Part shown: in pieces, positions 42,207 through 50,175 of the stretch
Layout: every line of letters begins with the position of its first letter
Position numbering within the stretch: position 1 is the first letter of the stretch
Origin: Neobacillus ginsengisoli
GTDB taxonomy: Bacteria; Bacillota; Bacilli; Bacillales_B; DSM-18226
Reading direction: 5' to 3'
DNA length: 64,000 bases
NCBI RefSeq assembly: GCF_030813055.1
Contig: NZ_JAUSTW010000002.1
Location: 1 to 64,000, forward strand
Program-made: the position numbers and the translations under genes
The notes under the pieces: model-generated
Told to the model about the DNA's origin: nothing
Database searches by the model: none
The model's input: only the letters and a program-made list of their open reading frames with translations

Positions 42207-42246
42207 AGATTAACGCAATTTTTCTGTTTTTTAACGGGTGCTTTAA

Positions 42247-42295
42247 TAGAAGAAAAAGAACGTCTTTATAAAAGGCGTTCCTTTTCTATTTTTAT
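42247..42295. terminator. Terminator between the kinase and a convergent acetyltransferase gene
   Basis: AAGAACGTCTTT and AAAGGCGTTCCTT form the hairpin, with A-rich and T-rich flanks that serve both strands. Confidence 0.75.
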
Positions 42296-42387
42296 ATTTT
42301 GTGTACATATGTAACAATAATTTTGATTTTTTGGAAAATGCACCTAAAAACAAAACCATTTAGGGATACCAGGACGGGAGTTTATTT

Positions 42388-42846
42388 CTAAGGTAAAACG
42401 TTCAATAACATCGCTGTTTCATCACAAGAATGCAGTTTGGGGCAGTTTATGCAATCTTTCCACATTTTTTGAGGTAATTCATTTTTATCCACTCGATTAA
42501 ATCCTATCTTCGAAAAAAATTCAATTTGATAAGTTAACGATATTAGCTTAGTAATTTCCAAGTTTTCCGTTTCTTTAATGATTTGTAGTACCAGTGCTTT
42601 TCCGATTCCTTTTCCGACATATGCAGGGCTGACGGCTAATGACCTTACCTCTGCTAAATTCTGGTCAAGGATCGTCAAGCTGGTAATCCCAACAACTTCG
42701 TTATTTAAAACGGCAACAAGGAAACTTTGGAGATTTTCATAGATGGAAGAATAAGTTCTCGCTAAAAGTTTTCCTTCTTTAGCATACTCTGATATTAATT
42801 TATAGATACTTTCTGTATCGCTCATAACCGCTTTTCGAATAAGCAT
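42388..42846 (-). CDS. GNAT acetyltransferase, ArgA-like
   Basis: 152 residues. The GNAT acetyl-CoA site is VSPAYVGKGIGKALV. The features LTYQIEFFSKIGF, LPQKMWKDCINCPKLHSCDE and the start IRKAVMSDTESIYKLI match short amino-acid N-acetyltransferases related to N-acetylglutamate synthase. The terminal cysteines (C-x2-C-x5-C) are usual in that group. GGGGGA precedes the ATG. Substrate not proven. Confidence 0.8.
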   Translation of the reverse strand: MLIRKAVMSDTESIYKLISEYAKEGKLLARTYSSIYENLQSFLVAVLNNEVVGITSLTILDQNLAEVRSLAVSPAYVGKGIGKALVLQIIKETENLEITKLISLTYQIEFFSKIGFNRVDKNELPQKMWKDCINCPKLHSCDETAMLLNVLP

Positions 42847-43320
42847 AGAAAATCCCCCAGGATAATATATTACTTGTTATATAAAATTCAAACTATCTAA
42901 CTATAGCTGATTTGTAATAAATATACATTAAAAAGAATTTTTATACAACTATATATTCCATTAATTTTCCCTTTTTAAGATAATTAACAAAAGATTTTTT
43001 ATACTAAATAGTCATTAGCAGGAGGATGGTTGGGTACATAATAGAAAAGTTTGTGTAAGAAAGTTTCAAAGAGCAAGATTGTGAATTATTGTACTAAAAC
43101 TACTATGAAAATAAGTTTCTTCAAGAATAGAAAAATGACAATACTTAAGATGACCCTGCTCAAAAAAAGAGGAGAGCTTAAATTAATAAGTCTATGGTTA
43201 AGGGGTGACTGGATTAAGGTCAGTATTAGTATTGACACTTCCTAATCATTTTCATTCAAAAAATGGGTTCAGTGAAATAGAAACTGTTTTGATCGTCTGA
43301 TTAAGATGGATGCCTTGTTG
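42847..43320. other. Gene-poor interval with copy B of the dispersed repeat
   Basis: No supported gene. A 64-codon frame at 43051 runs through the repeat but has no ribosome binding site. AGGAGGATGG at 43021 is followed by a frame of three codons. Confidence 0.5.
43154..43257 (+). repeat. Copy B of a ~105-bp dispersed repeat
   Basis: See 40518-40628. The hairpin bases differ between copies (TTGACC/GGTCAA against TGACT/AGGTCA) but pairing is kept in both, which hints at RNA structure. Confidence 0.75.
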
Positions 43321-43785
43321 TTATAAGTTTTGTTCGCTGCGTATTTTATTGAGTAAAGCCCGGCAGCCGGCTGAAACAAGACGATAGGTTTCATCAAAAT
43401 CACCTGTGTAAAATGGATCGGGAACATCTTTCCTGTATTTGGTCAGGTCGAGCAGCCTAATGATCTTTGGATGATTAGGCTTGCCGATTATCCTGTAAAT
43501 ATTTTTTATGTTGCTTTCGTCCATACCGATAATATAGTCGAACTTCCAAAAGTCTTCTTTTTTTAGTTGGCGTCCAACAAGCCCATCAGAAGAGATACTG
43601 TATTTCTTTAGAATATCAAGTGTTCCTTCGTGCGGAGGGAAGCCGATTTGCCATGAACTGGTTGCAGCGGAATCAACTGTGATTTTGTTAGTCAAATATT
43701 CTTTTTTGAGTAAGTCACGAAACAAAGCTTCAGCCATCGGTGAACGGCAAATATTCCCCAGACATACAAATAAAACGTTGATCAT
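43321..43785 (-). CDS. Low-molecular-weight protein-tyrosine phosphatase
   Basis: 154 residues. The P-loop is CLGNICRS with C and R of the active site, and the general acid is in DVPDPFYTGDF, near residue 121. Both are diagnostic of the LMW-PTP family (YfkJ/YwlE). Targets may be phosphotyrosine or, in the YwlE branch, phosphoarginine; the sequence alone does not settle it. AAAGGGG precedes the ATG. Confidence 0.92.
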   Translation of the reverse strand: MINVLFVCLGNICRSPMAEALFRDLLKKEYLTNKITVDSAATSSWQIGFPPHEGTLDILKKYSISSDGLVGRQLKKEDFWKFDYIIGMDESNIKNIYRIIGKPNHPKIIRLLDLTKYRKDVPDPFYTGDFDETYRLVSAGCRALLNKIRSEQNL

Positions 43786-43913
43786 GTACTTAACCCCTTT
43801 TAATTTTTCTTATTTTTTCTATTTTTTAGTCTTTTTTGAAATGAATTATGTATTTACAAAATAGTGGATTGGACAGTTGTGTTGTTTTGCACACCTTTAG
43901 CCATTGGAGTCTT

Positions 43914-44000
43914 TTAATACCAAGCTGCTCCAACGATGATAAGAAGTATAAACAATACAATGATTAGAGCAAAACCAGCTCAGTATGCACCCTCTGCCAT
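43914..44000 (-). pseudogene. YjcZ-family miniprotein gene with an in-frame TGA
   Basis: After AGGAGG the frame reads MAEGAY, then TGA (43980-43982), then [20 protein letters not shown] and a final Y. The second part is a perfect YjcZ-type membrane segment. A GGA-to-TGA change would explain it. The other YjcZ genes of the window lie in the mobile element. Confidence 0.75.
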
Positions 44001-44156
44001 GTACAGAGCCTCCTGTCCATTCGTAATTACAAAGTATGTACAAAACAGAAATATGGAACGGCGCTAGTTCTAATCTTAGAGACTGTACCTTAAAATAAGA
44101 TTTAAAAATATTGTTAGTTATAAAGGATAAATGTAGCTGAAAAAGAATGACCATTC

Positions 44157-45041
44157 CTATCCCAATTCGTAGGAATGGTCCAAAACAAATTGCTTAAATT
44201 TTTGAGTTGCAGGCGATAAATACCTTCCCTCTACCCAAGCAATTCCAATAGTCCGTTGGCACTTCGGCCAACGGACACGTATTTGTGATATTTTACTTTG
44301 ATCTGTCCCCTTCAGATTCGGTAGAATTGAAATTCCCAGTCCTGCAGCAACAAGCCCTGCAACGGTGTCTGCTTCTTCTCCTTCAAATGTAATCTTAGGT
44401 GTAATCCCCGCTTCTTTAAACAATTGCTCAATAGCCATACGAAGGGAAAAACCTTTTTTCAAATGAATAAAGGATTCATCTGCAATTTCTTCCAACGTAA
44501 TATTTTGATTGTTAGAGAATTTGTGGTCTTTAGGGACTATAACAAAAAGTTCCTCACTCCAAAGTTGTCTCCATTGAATTGGAGGTTTAATTTCCATTGG
44601 AGCAATTAAACAAAGATCAAATTCTCCTAATTGTAAATGTTCAAGAAGAGTATGAGAGGGACCTTGGCCGAGCTGAAAATTGATTTTTGGATAGTTAGAA
44701 CGAAAAGAAGCGATTAAGTCCGGAATAAGATTTGTACTAAGAGTGTGCAGAAAACCAAGCGAAACTTCTCCCTGCTCTGGATCAAGTAAATCTTGAATTT
44801 CTTGTTTACCTTCATAGAATTCTTTCATCATACTATCCACACGTTTTAAAAAGATATGACCATATTTATTTAATCTAATGGAACGTCCCTGACGTTCAAA
44901 TAATGGAACACCTATTTCGTCCTCAAATCGAGCAATAGAACGGCTGAGTGCTGACTGGGAAATTGATAGGGCTTCAGCCGCATGCGTCACGTGTTGCATA
45001 CGTGCAAGAGTTTGGAAATATTCAAACTGTTGCCATTCCAT
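44157..45041 (-). CDS. LysR-family transcriptional regulator
   Basis: 294 residues. The N-terminal winged HTH is FQTLARMQHVTHAAEALSIS followed by QSALSRSIARFEDEIG, the family signature. The rest is the two-lobed effector domain (from about residue 90). It is divergent from an MFS transporter gene, the usual arrangement for a regulator and its target. AGAGGTG precedes the ATG. Effector unknown. Confidence 0.92.
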   Translation of the reverse strand: MEWQQFEYFQTLARMQHVTHAAEALSISQSALSRSIARFEDEIGVPLFERQGRSIRLNKYGHIFLKRVDSMMKEFYEGKQEIQDLLDPEQGEVSLGFLHTLSTNLIPDLIASFRSNYPKINFQLGQGPSHTLLEHLQLGEFDLCLIAPMEIKPPIQWRQLWSEELFVIVPKDHKFSNNQNITLEEIADESFIHLKKGFSLRMAIEQLFKEAGITPKITFEGEEADTVAGLVAAGLGISILPNLKGTDQSKISQIRVRWPKCQRTIGIAWVEGRYLSPATQKFKQFVLDHSYELG

Positions 45042-45103
45042 TTATTAACACCTCTTCCATACAATTAGTTTATTCATTACATAAATGCATTAAAAATATT
45101 ATT

Positions 45104-45122
45104 ATAATGAATTATACATTAT
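45104..45122. promoter_or_regulatory. LysR-type operator between the divergent genes
   Basis: ATAATG and CATTAT are separated by 7 bases and contain the T-N11-A pattern of LysR sites. It lies 63 bases from the regulator start. Confidence 0.55.
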
Positions 45123-45327
45123 ATACTATCGGTGGTAATATAAAACTCAGAACACACCTAGGGTTTTCGTAAATTTAAATCTATAGCTATAGAGCAGTAA
45201 ATATAAAAGTATTTTGTATTTAATGTTTAGAATTAGTCTATTTTTTAATACAAGCAATTATCTGTTAAAAGGGATGATTTATTATGCAACATGTGGGAGT
45301 TCACATAAATTTTAAGGTGATTGTATT

Positions 45328-46536
45328 ATGAGTTATATTCAACAGGGGACACCAATTTTTCGCAAAACCAGCTTTGCTTTTTTTGCCGCTGGTTTCAATA
45401 CATTTGCTATTCTTTACTGCGTACAGCCCTTAATGCCAGAATTCACGAGGGATTTTAGCATTTCTCCAACTATTGCAAGTTTTTCACTTTCAATAACAAC
45501 AATGGTTCTAGCTATTAGCATGCTGGTTTTTGGATCTTTATCTGAATCATGGGGACGAAAGCCCATCATGGTAATCTCTATGTTAGTTGCTTCTGTGGTG
45601 TGTATTTTTACAGCATTCAGTCCTAATTTTCATTTCCTACTGGCGTTTCGAACTATTGAAGGAATTTCATTGGCTGGCCTGCCCTCGATTGCAATGGCCT
45701 ATCTTGGAGAAGAAATAGAGTCTAAGAGTTTGGGAACGGCTATGGGTCTGTATATTTGTGGCAATGCAATTGGTGCTGTGTTTGGTAGAATTTTCTCAGG
45801 AATGCTGAGTGACTACTTTGGTTGGCACATAGCAATAGGGGGAATTGGTATAATAAGCTTAGTTGCCACCCTAATTTTTTGGATTAGCTTACCCCCTTCA
45901 CAAAATTTCAAATCTCGTCAATTAGAAATTGGAAAGTTAGGAAAATCATTAATTGACCATCTGAAAGATCCAGGGTTAGTTTGCTTATATGGAATGGGAT
46001 TTTTGCTGTTAGGCAGTAATGTAGCATTGTTCAATTATATTGCTTATGTATTACTTGAAAAGCCCTATTCATTAAGTCAAACACTTGTAAGTTGGATATT
46101 TTTAATTATGATTATTGGAATGTTTAGCTCTGTCTGGACAGGGAGATTGGTAGATAGCCAAGGTAAGCAAAAAATATTAATAATTAATTTATTAATTACA
46201 TTAATTGGAGTCTGTTCAACTTTGGATTCTAATTTGTTTATTAAAATACTAGGACTTGGATTGTTTACTTTTGGATTCTTTGGTAGTCATTCGATTGCTA
46301 GTAGTTGGGTTGGACAACGTGCTTTACGTAACAAGGCACAAGCTTCTTCATTATATTTATTTCTTTATTACTCTGGTTCAAGTGTAGGTGGAACAGTCGG
46401 AGGGGTGTTTTGGTCCGTATTTGGATGGGGAGGAGTCATCGGTATGAATGTGGGCTTTTTAATACTTGCTTTTATACTTTCGGCATGCCTTTCAAAAATT
46501 GTACTTAAATCGAAGAAAGTTACTAAAGTAGCCTAA
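45328..46536 (+). CDS. MFS transporter, probable drug/metabolite exporter
   Basis: 402 residues with twelve membrane spans. The motif A-like GSLSESWGRKPIMVIS follows span 2 and PLMPEFTRDFSISPT lies after span 1, typical of the YnfM/AraJ-type branch of DHA transporters. AAGGTGATT precedes the ATG. The divergent LysR gene probably controls it. Substrate unknown. Confidence 0.87.
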   Translation: MSYIQQGTPIFRKTSFAFFAAGFNTFAILYCVQPLMPEFTRDFSISPTIASFSLSITTMVLAISMLVFGSLSESWGRKPIMVISMLVASVVCIFTAFSPNFHFLLAFRTIEGISLAGLPSIAMAYLGEEIESKSLGTAMGLYICGNAIGAVFGRIFSGMLSDYFGWHIAIGGIGIISLVATLIFWISLPPSQNFKSRQLEIGKLGKSLIDHLKDPGLVCLYGMGFLLLGSNVALFNYIAYVLLEKPYSLSQTLVSWIFLIMIIGMFSSVWTGRLVDSQGKQKILIINLLITLIGVCSTLDSNLFIKILGLGLFTFGFFGSHSIASSWVGQRALRNKAQASSLYLFLYYSGSSVGGTVGGVFWSVFGWGGVIGMNVGFLILAFILSACLSKIVLKSKKVTKVA

Positions 46537-46609
46537 GTTGATTTATCATAGTTATTAGATTGTGAAGAAATATATATAAAGTAACGGGTACTTTAGTTTC
46601 ACAACAAAT

Positions 46610-46636
46610 GGACTGTTTCAGCAGTCCTTTTTCATT
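46610..46636 (+). terminator. Terminator after the MFS gene
   Basis: GGACTGT and GCAGTCC pair around TTCA, followed by five T. Confidence 0.75.
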
Positions 46637-46676
46637 ATTCTTATACTTATAGAAAAGAGTTTTTTCCATATATTTT

Positions 46677-47141
46677 ATGGGAATAATAAATGAAAAACGT
46701 AATGAGTTGAGAGAATATACAGATTTTATTATAAGTTCTTTTTTGCTTAAAACCCCGATGATTGTAGTGATCGGAAGCATGGTTTTGGTCTGTGCCTTTG
46801 CTGTACGAGGCGGTGTGGAAGTGCTAGGAAGAGCCTCTCAACTGTTCATTCCAAATTTAATTTTCAGTTATTTGGGTAACAGGGACATTCATCAAAATAT
46901 CAGTGTTCTATTATGCTCTTGTTCTAAGCACTGCCCAATGGTTGAATCTCTCTAATTACCGTTCAGTCGTCCTTCCACTTGGTTTTTTGTTGATGTTGTT
47001 CGGTGTGTGGGGGTATCGTGACATAGGAGAAACTTCCAAGTTTACAGCAACCATTCTTCCTTTTTATACCTCCTTTGTTTAACATTAATTCCGACATTGC
47101 TCCTACTCATCGCTATCATACGGAAAAAAATGAAAAAATAA
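46677..47141 (+). pseudogene. Remnant of a GerB-type spore germination permease
   Basis: Three reading frames together give an amino acid-permease-like germination protein. Frame one holds EYTDFIISSFLLKTPMIVV and AFAVRGGVEVLGRASQLFIP, close to the GerAB/GerBB middle part. From about 46880 another frame gives VFYYALVLSTAQWLNLSNYR and TATILPFYTSFV. A third gives LIPTLLLLIAIIRKKMKK at the C-terminus. The N-terminal spans are missing. So the gene is truncated and has at least two frameshifts. Confidence 0.7.
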
Positions 47142-47374
47142 ACCATACAACATTGAAAATAAGGTTCTAGTGTGTCATTTAACTCATTTGAGCCAAGAAG
47201 TTTAACGTGTATCCCAATTTGGGACTCAGCAATAGCCTTGACAACCCCAAGTAGGAGTACAACAACCATATATATAACCCATATCTTCTTATACACCAGT
47301 GAATACACAACATTAAAAACGTCTTAGCGTATAATACTCGTTTTGTTAGTGACAAAGAAAGTAATCAAGAAGAT
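47142..47374. other. Interval without a clear gene
   Basis: A minus-strand frame (47042-47308) encodes a hydrophobic start (VIYMVVVLLLGVVKAIAESQ) but overlaps the germination relic and has no ribosome binding site. It may be another relic. Confidence 0.4.
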
Positions 47375-47806
47375 TTGACAAACTTAGAATTGTCCTATGC
47401 ACCTCCATATTCATCTGCTAAAGATCCTGTAAATATGGCTGGTTATGTAGCAACTAATATTCAAGAAGGTGAATTGGAACTAATTCAGTGGCATGAGGTT
47501 GACCAAATAATTGCAAACGTAGGACTATTAATCGACGTTCGTGAACCTATGGAACGTGAATTTGGAATTAGTAAAGGTTCAATAAATATTCCTTTAAATG
47601 ATCTAAGGAACAGATTAGAGGAACTTCCAAACGATCAGACCATTTGGAAAGTGGACAAGTAATAGAGATTCATGTGACAGACAAAGAAGCCCTAAATGAT
47701 CTTCCAGCCTGGTCAAAAAATGCTGGTCACTCCCATCTTAAAAACAGAGCAAGACGAAAATGTCATTAAATATTGGATTAAAAAGAAGTCTCGTAATCTA
47801 ACTGAA
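47375..47806 (+). pseudogene. Fragments of CoA-disulfide reductase and TusA joined together
   Basis: The first part (LELSYAPPYSSAKDPVNMAG, then a rhodanese start LLIDVREPMEREF) is the interior of a CoA-disulfide reductase with a C-terminal rhodanese. It breaks off before the rhodanese cysteine. At about 47647 a different frame begins in the middle of a TusA domain (ESGQVIEIHVTDKEALNDLP), and a further shift gives TEQDENVIKYWIKKKS, its C-terminus. The N-terminal flavin domain is absent. This looks like a deletion fusing two sulfur genes. Confidence 0.7.
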
Positions 47807-47881
47807 TTTTTTATGAAAAGATGGCTCTCAAAACAATGAATGGTGGAAAGGTTATACATCCTTAACTGGGACACTGAACAG

Positions 47882-47910
47882 TTGACATCATACCCTTGTG
47901 GGTATAATAT
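47882..47910 (+). promoter_or_regulatory. Promoter of cstR with embedded CstR operator
   Basis: TTGACA at 47882 and TATAAT/TAATAT at 47903-47910 flank or overlap ATACCCTTGTGGGTAT (47890-47905), a palindrome of the CsoR/CstR operator type. Binding there would block the polymerase, giving autoregulation. Confidence 0.75.
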
Positions 47911-47999
47911 ATAACTTGTCAATGTTGTTCTATAACAAATTATTATTAAAGGAAAACTCATTAAAAAAAATAGAAACTAGTGCTTAAAGGAGTAAAAAT

Positions 48000-48263
48000 A
48001 TGGATTATAATGATCAAATCAAAAATAGAGTAAAACGTATTGAAGGACAGTTAAGAGGAATTTTAAGAATGATGGAAGAAAATAAGGACTGCAAAGAAGT
48101 CATTACCCAGTTATCTGCAGCAAGAACTGCCATTGATCGTACCATTGGAGTTGTTGTAAGTTCCAATTTAGTGGAGTGTGTACAAAAAGTGGCTGACCAA
48201 GGGGAAAAAAACATGGAAGAATTAGTAAAAGAAGCTGTTAATCTTCTAGTAAAAAGCCGATAA
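48000..48263 (+). CDS. cstR: CstR-type persulfide-sensing repressor (CsoR family)
   Basis: 87 residues, all-helical CsoR fold (RVKRIEGQLRGILRMMEENK). Cysteines are at positions 31 and 60, the pair that forms di-, tri- or tetrasulfide links in CstR. The His expected in the copper sensor CsoR is replaced by Asn (position 56), so it should sense reactive sulfur and not copper. AAAGGAG precedes the ATG. Four operator-like palindromes occur between 47.9 and 50.2 kb, one before its own gene. Confidence 0.88.
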   Translation: MDYNDQIKNRVKRIEGQLRGILRMMEENKDCKEVITQLSAARTAIDRTIGVVVSSNLVECVQKVADQGEKNMEELVKEAVNLLVKSR

Positions 48264-48300
48264 AAAAAGGGTTGACACCCTCTTTTATTTTATTAGTATT

Positions 48301-48316
48301 ATACCTATAGGGGTAA
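48301..48316. promoter_or_regulatory. CstR operator 2
   Basis: ATACCTATAGGGGTAA overlaps the -10 region of a promoter whose -35 is TTGACA at 48272. It precedes the decayed tusA-dsrE locus and the rhodanese gene. Confidence 0.7.
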
Positions 48317-48346
48317 TGGTAATTAATAAATAGGAGCAATCAAACG

Positions 48347-48643
48347 ATGAATATAGCGAAAGTATTAGATGTAAAAGGTTTAGCCTGTCCGATGCCCATT
48401 GTGAAAACCAAAAAGGCATTAAATGACCTTGAATCTGGTCAAGTTTTAGAAATTAATATGATCATGAAGTAACCATTTTTCATACGTTTTGGGGATTAAA
48501 TGCACTTCGTAAAGAAGAAAATATTCCAGTGAAAAAAGGTTTTATGGAAAAATTGTTTGGAAAAAGGATGCCAAGAGGCGCTCAAGAGGCGCTCATAAAA
48601 TGGGACTTTCAAAAATGAACTTTGCTGGTTCGGTCCTAAAATG
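48347..48643 (+). pseudogene. Broken tusA-dsrE locus
   Basis: ATG 48347 starts a TusA domain (VLDVKGLACPMPIVKTKKAL, with the sulfur-carrying Cys), which after LESGQVLEI runs out at 48470. Overlapping in another frame is a DsrE-like interior (HEVTIFHTFWGLNALRKEE). A perfect tandem duplication of 11 bases (AAGAGGCGCTC, 48573-48594) shifts the frame before KMGLSKMNFAG. So a TusA front end is fused to a DsrE back end and frame-shifted. Confidence 0.75.
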
Positions 48644-48661
48644 ATTAAGGAGGACTATACA

Positions 48662-48958
48662 ATGAGAGAAATGACTGTAAAAGAAGTAGAGACATCTTTA
48701 AAGGAAGGAAAGAAATTAAATATCATTGATGTACGTGAAGTGGATGAAGTAACAGCTGGCAAAATTCCAGGTGCTGTAAATATCCCCTTACGGTTAGTTG
48801 AGTTTCGTATACATGAATTAGATAAATCAAAAGAGTATGTCATGGTTTGCCGTTCAGGAGGAAGAAGCGGTCGTGCCAAGCAATTCCTTGAAAGCTATGG
48901 ATTTAAAGTGATAAACATGGCTGGTGGAATGCTTGCTTGGGAAGGCGAAGTTGAGTAA
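48662..48958 (+). CDS. Single-domain rhodanese sulfurtransferase
   Basis: A 98-residue rhodanese with the active-site loop MVCRSGGRSGRA. It moves sulfane sulfur from persulfides to acceptors. LNIIDVREVDEVTAGKIPGA is the N-terminal rhodanese signature. ATG 48662 follows AAGGAGG; ATG 48641 lies before that site. Part of the CstR-controlled series. Confidence 0.88.
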   Translation: MREMTVKEVETSLKEGKKLNIIDVREVDEVTAGKIPGAVNIPLRLVEFRIHELDKSKEYVMVCRSGGRSGRAKQFLESYGFKVINMAGGMLAWEGEVE

Positions 48959-48975
48959 TAATTTTGATTAAAAAT

Positions 48976-48991
48976 ATACCCGCATGGGTAA
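48976..48991. promoter_or_regulatory. CstR operator 3
   Basis: ATACCCGCATGGGTAA, just upstream of the TusA-rhodanese gene's ribosome binding site. Confidence 0.7.
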
Positions 48992-49008
48992 AAAAACGGA
49001 GGGACAAC

Positions 49009-49584
49009 ATGGAATCATTAAAAAAGGATTTTGTATTAGATGCTAAAGGTTTAGCGTGCCCAATGCCTATCGTTAAAACAAAGAAGGCTATAAATAATTT
49101 AGAAGCAGGTCAAGTATTAGAAGTTCAAGCAACTGATAAAGGGTCAAAAGCGGACATTAAAGCCTGGGCTGAAAGTACAGGACATCAATATTTAGGTACG
49201 ATTGAAGAAGGAGAAGTGTTAAAGCATTACCTAAGAAAGTCAACAAGTGAAGAAGCCATTGAAAGAAAACATCCAAATGTGATCAATAACGAAGAACTCG
49301 AAAAGAAATTAGAATCAACTGATCATGTTATCCTTCTTGATGTCAGAGAAACAGCAGAATATGCATTTAATCATATTCCAAATGCGCTTTCTATTCCTTT
49401 AGGTGAATTGGAAGACCGTCTTAATGAATTAAACAAAGAGGATGAAATAATTGTGGTATGCCGTACAGGAAACTGTAGTGACCTTGCAGCACAAAAGTTA
49501 GCAGAAAAAGGCTTTGATAAGGTAATTAATGTTGTCCCTGGTATAAGTCAGTGGTCTGGTAAAACGACTGGTATAAATAATTAA
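49009..49584 (+). CDS. TusA-rhodanese fusion protein (YrkF-like)
   Basis: 191 residues. Domain 1 is TusA (residues 1-75) with GLACPMPIVKTKKAI; domain 2 is a rhodanese with the active loop VVCRTGNCSD. The pair passes sulfane sulfur within one chain. Same build as YrkF of B. subtilis. ATG 49009 follows GGAGGG by 5-6 bases; the TTG at 48964 would place the operator inside the gene. Confidence 0.88.
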   Translation: MESLKKDFVLDAKGLACPMPIVKTKKAINNLEAGQVLEVQATDKGSKADIKAWAESTGHQYLGTIEEGEVLKHYLRKSTSEEAIERKHPNVINNEELEKKLESTDHVILLDVRETAEYAFNHIPNALSIPLGELEDRLNELNKEDEIIVVCRTGNCSDLAAQKLAEKGFDKVINVVPGISQWSGKTTGINN

Positions 49585-49730
49585 AATGAGTTTCGATAGT
49601 TTACTTTCAAGTAATATTTTGTGAAGAACAAGAAAACAGGAAATACAGGTACTAAATACTGAGATTAATGAGTCATTTGAGGGCTAAATACAACAGACTA
49701 ATAATAGTTAAAAACTAGGAGGAATTTACA

Positions 49731-50126
49731 ATGAACAAACGAGTAGCAATTATTGCAAGTAATGGTGGATTATTTGATGCATATAAAGTGTTTAATATCG
49801 CAACTGCAGCTGTAGCAACCGATCAAGAAGTAACTATTTTCTTCACATTTGAGGGTTTAAATTTAATTCATAAAGAAGCATACAAACAACTTCCAATGCC
49901 TGAAGGAAAAGAACATTTTGCAGAAGGTTTTGCATTAGCAAATGTACCTACCATTCCGGAATTAGTCGCAATGGCTCAAGAAATGGGTGTTAAACTTATT
50001 GGTTGTCAAATGACGATGGATGTTATGGGATTAGAAAAAGAAGTTTTTGTTGATGGCATTGAAGTGGGTGGAGCTGTAACATTTTTAGAGTTTGCGAAAG
50101 ATGCTGATGTAACTTTAACGTTTTAA
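49731..50126 (+). CDS. DsrE/DsrF-family sulfur-relay protein (YrkE-like)
   Basis: 131 residues. Typical elements are VAIIASNGGLFDAYKVFNIA at the N-terminus and a conserved Cys in GVKLIGCQMTMDVMG that carries the sulfur atom. The family binds persulfide and hands it to TusA or rhodanese partners, which are encoded directly upstream. AGGAGG precedes the ATG. Confidence 0.85.
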   Translation: MNKRVAIIASNGGLFDAYKVFNIATAAVATDQEVTIFFTFEGLNLIHKEAYKQLPMPEGKEHFAEGFALANVPTIPELVAMAQEMGVKLIGCQMTMDVMGLEKEVFVDGIEVGGAVTFLEFAKDADVTLTF

Positions 50127-50152
50127 TTAGTCATATTTTTTAAAATAAAACA

Positions 50153-50168
50153 ATACCTATGGGGGTAA
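50153..50168. promoter_or_regulatory. CstR operator 4
   Basis: ATACCTATGGGGGTAA. The right half doubles as the ribosome binding site of the next gene. Confidence 0.65.
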
Positions 50169-50175
50169 ATTGAAA

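Noticed and set aside
43051..43245. 64-codon frame through repeat copy B
   Set aside because: No ribosome binding site, and the matching copy A has a stop in the same frame.
43980..43982. Selenocysteine at in-frame TGA codons (also at 10152)
   Set aside because: No SECIS-like hairpin follows, and the one likely selenoenzyme of the window, formate dehydrogenase, uses Cys.
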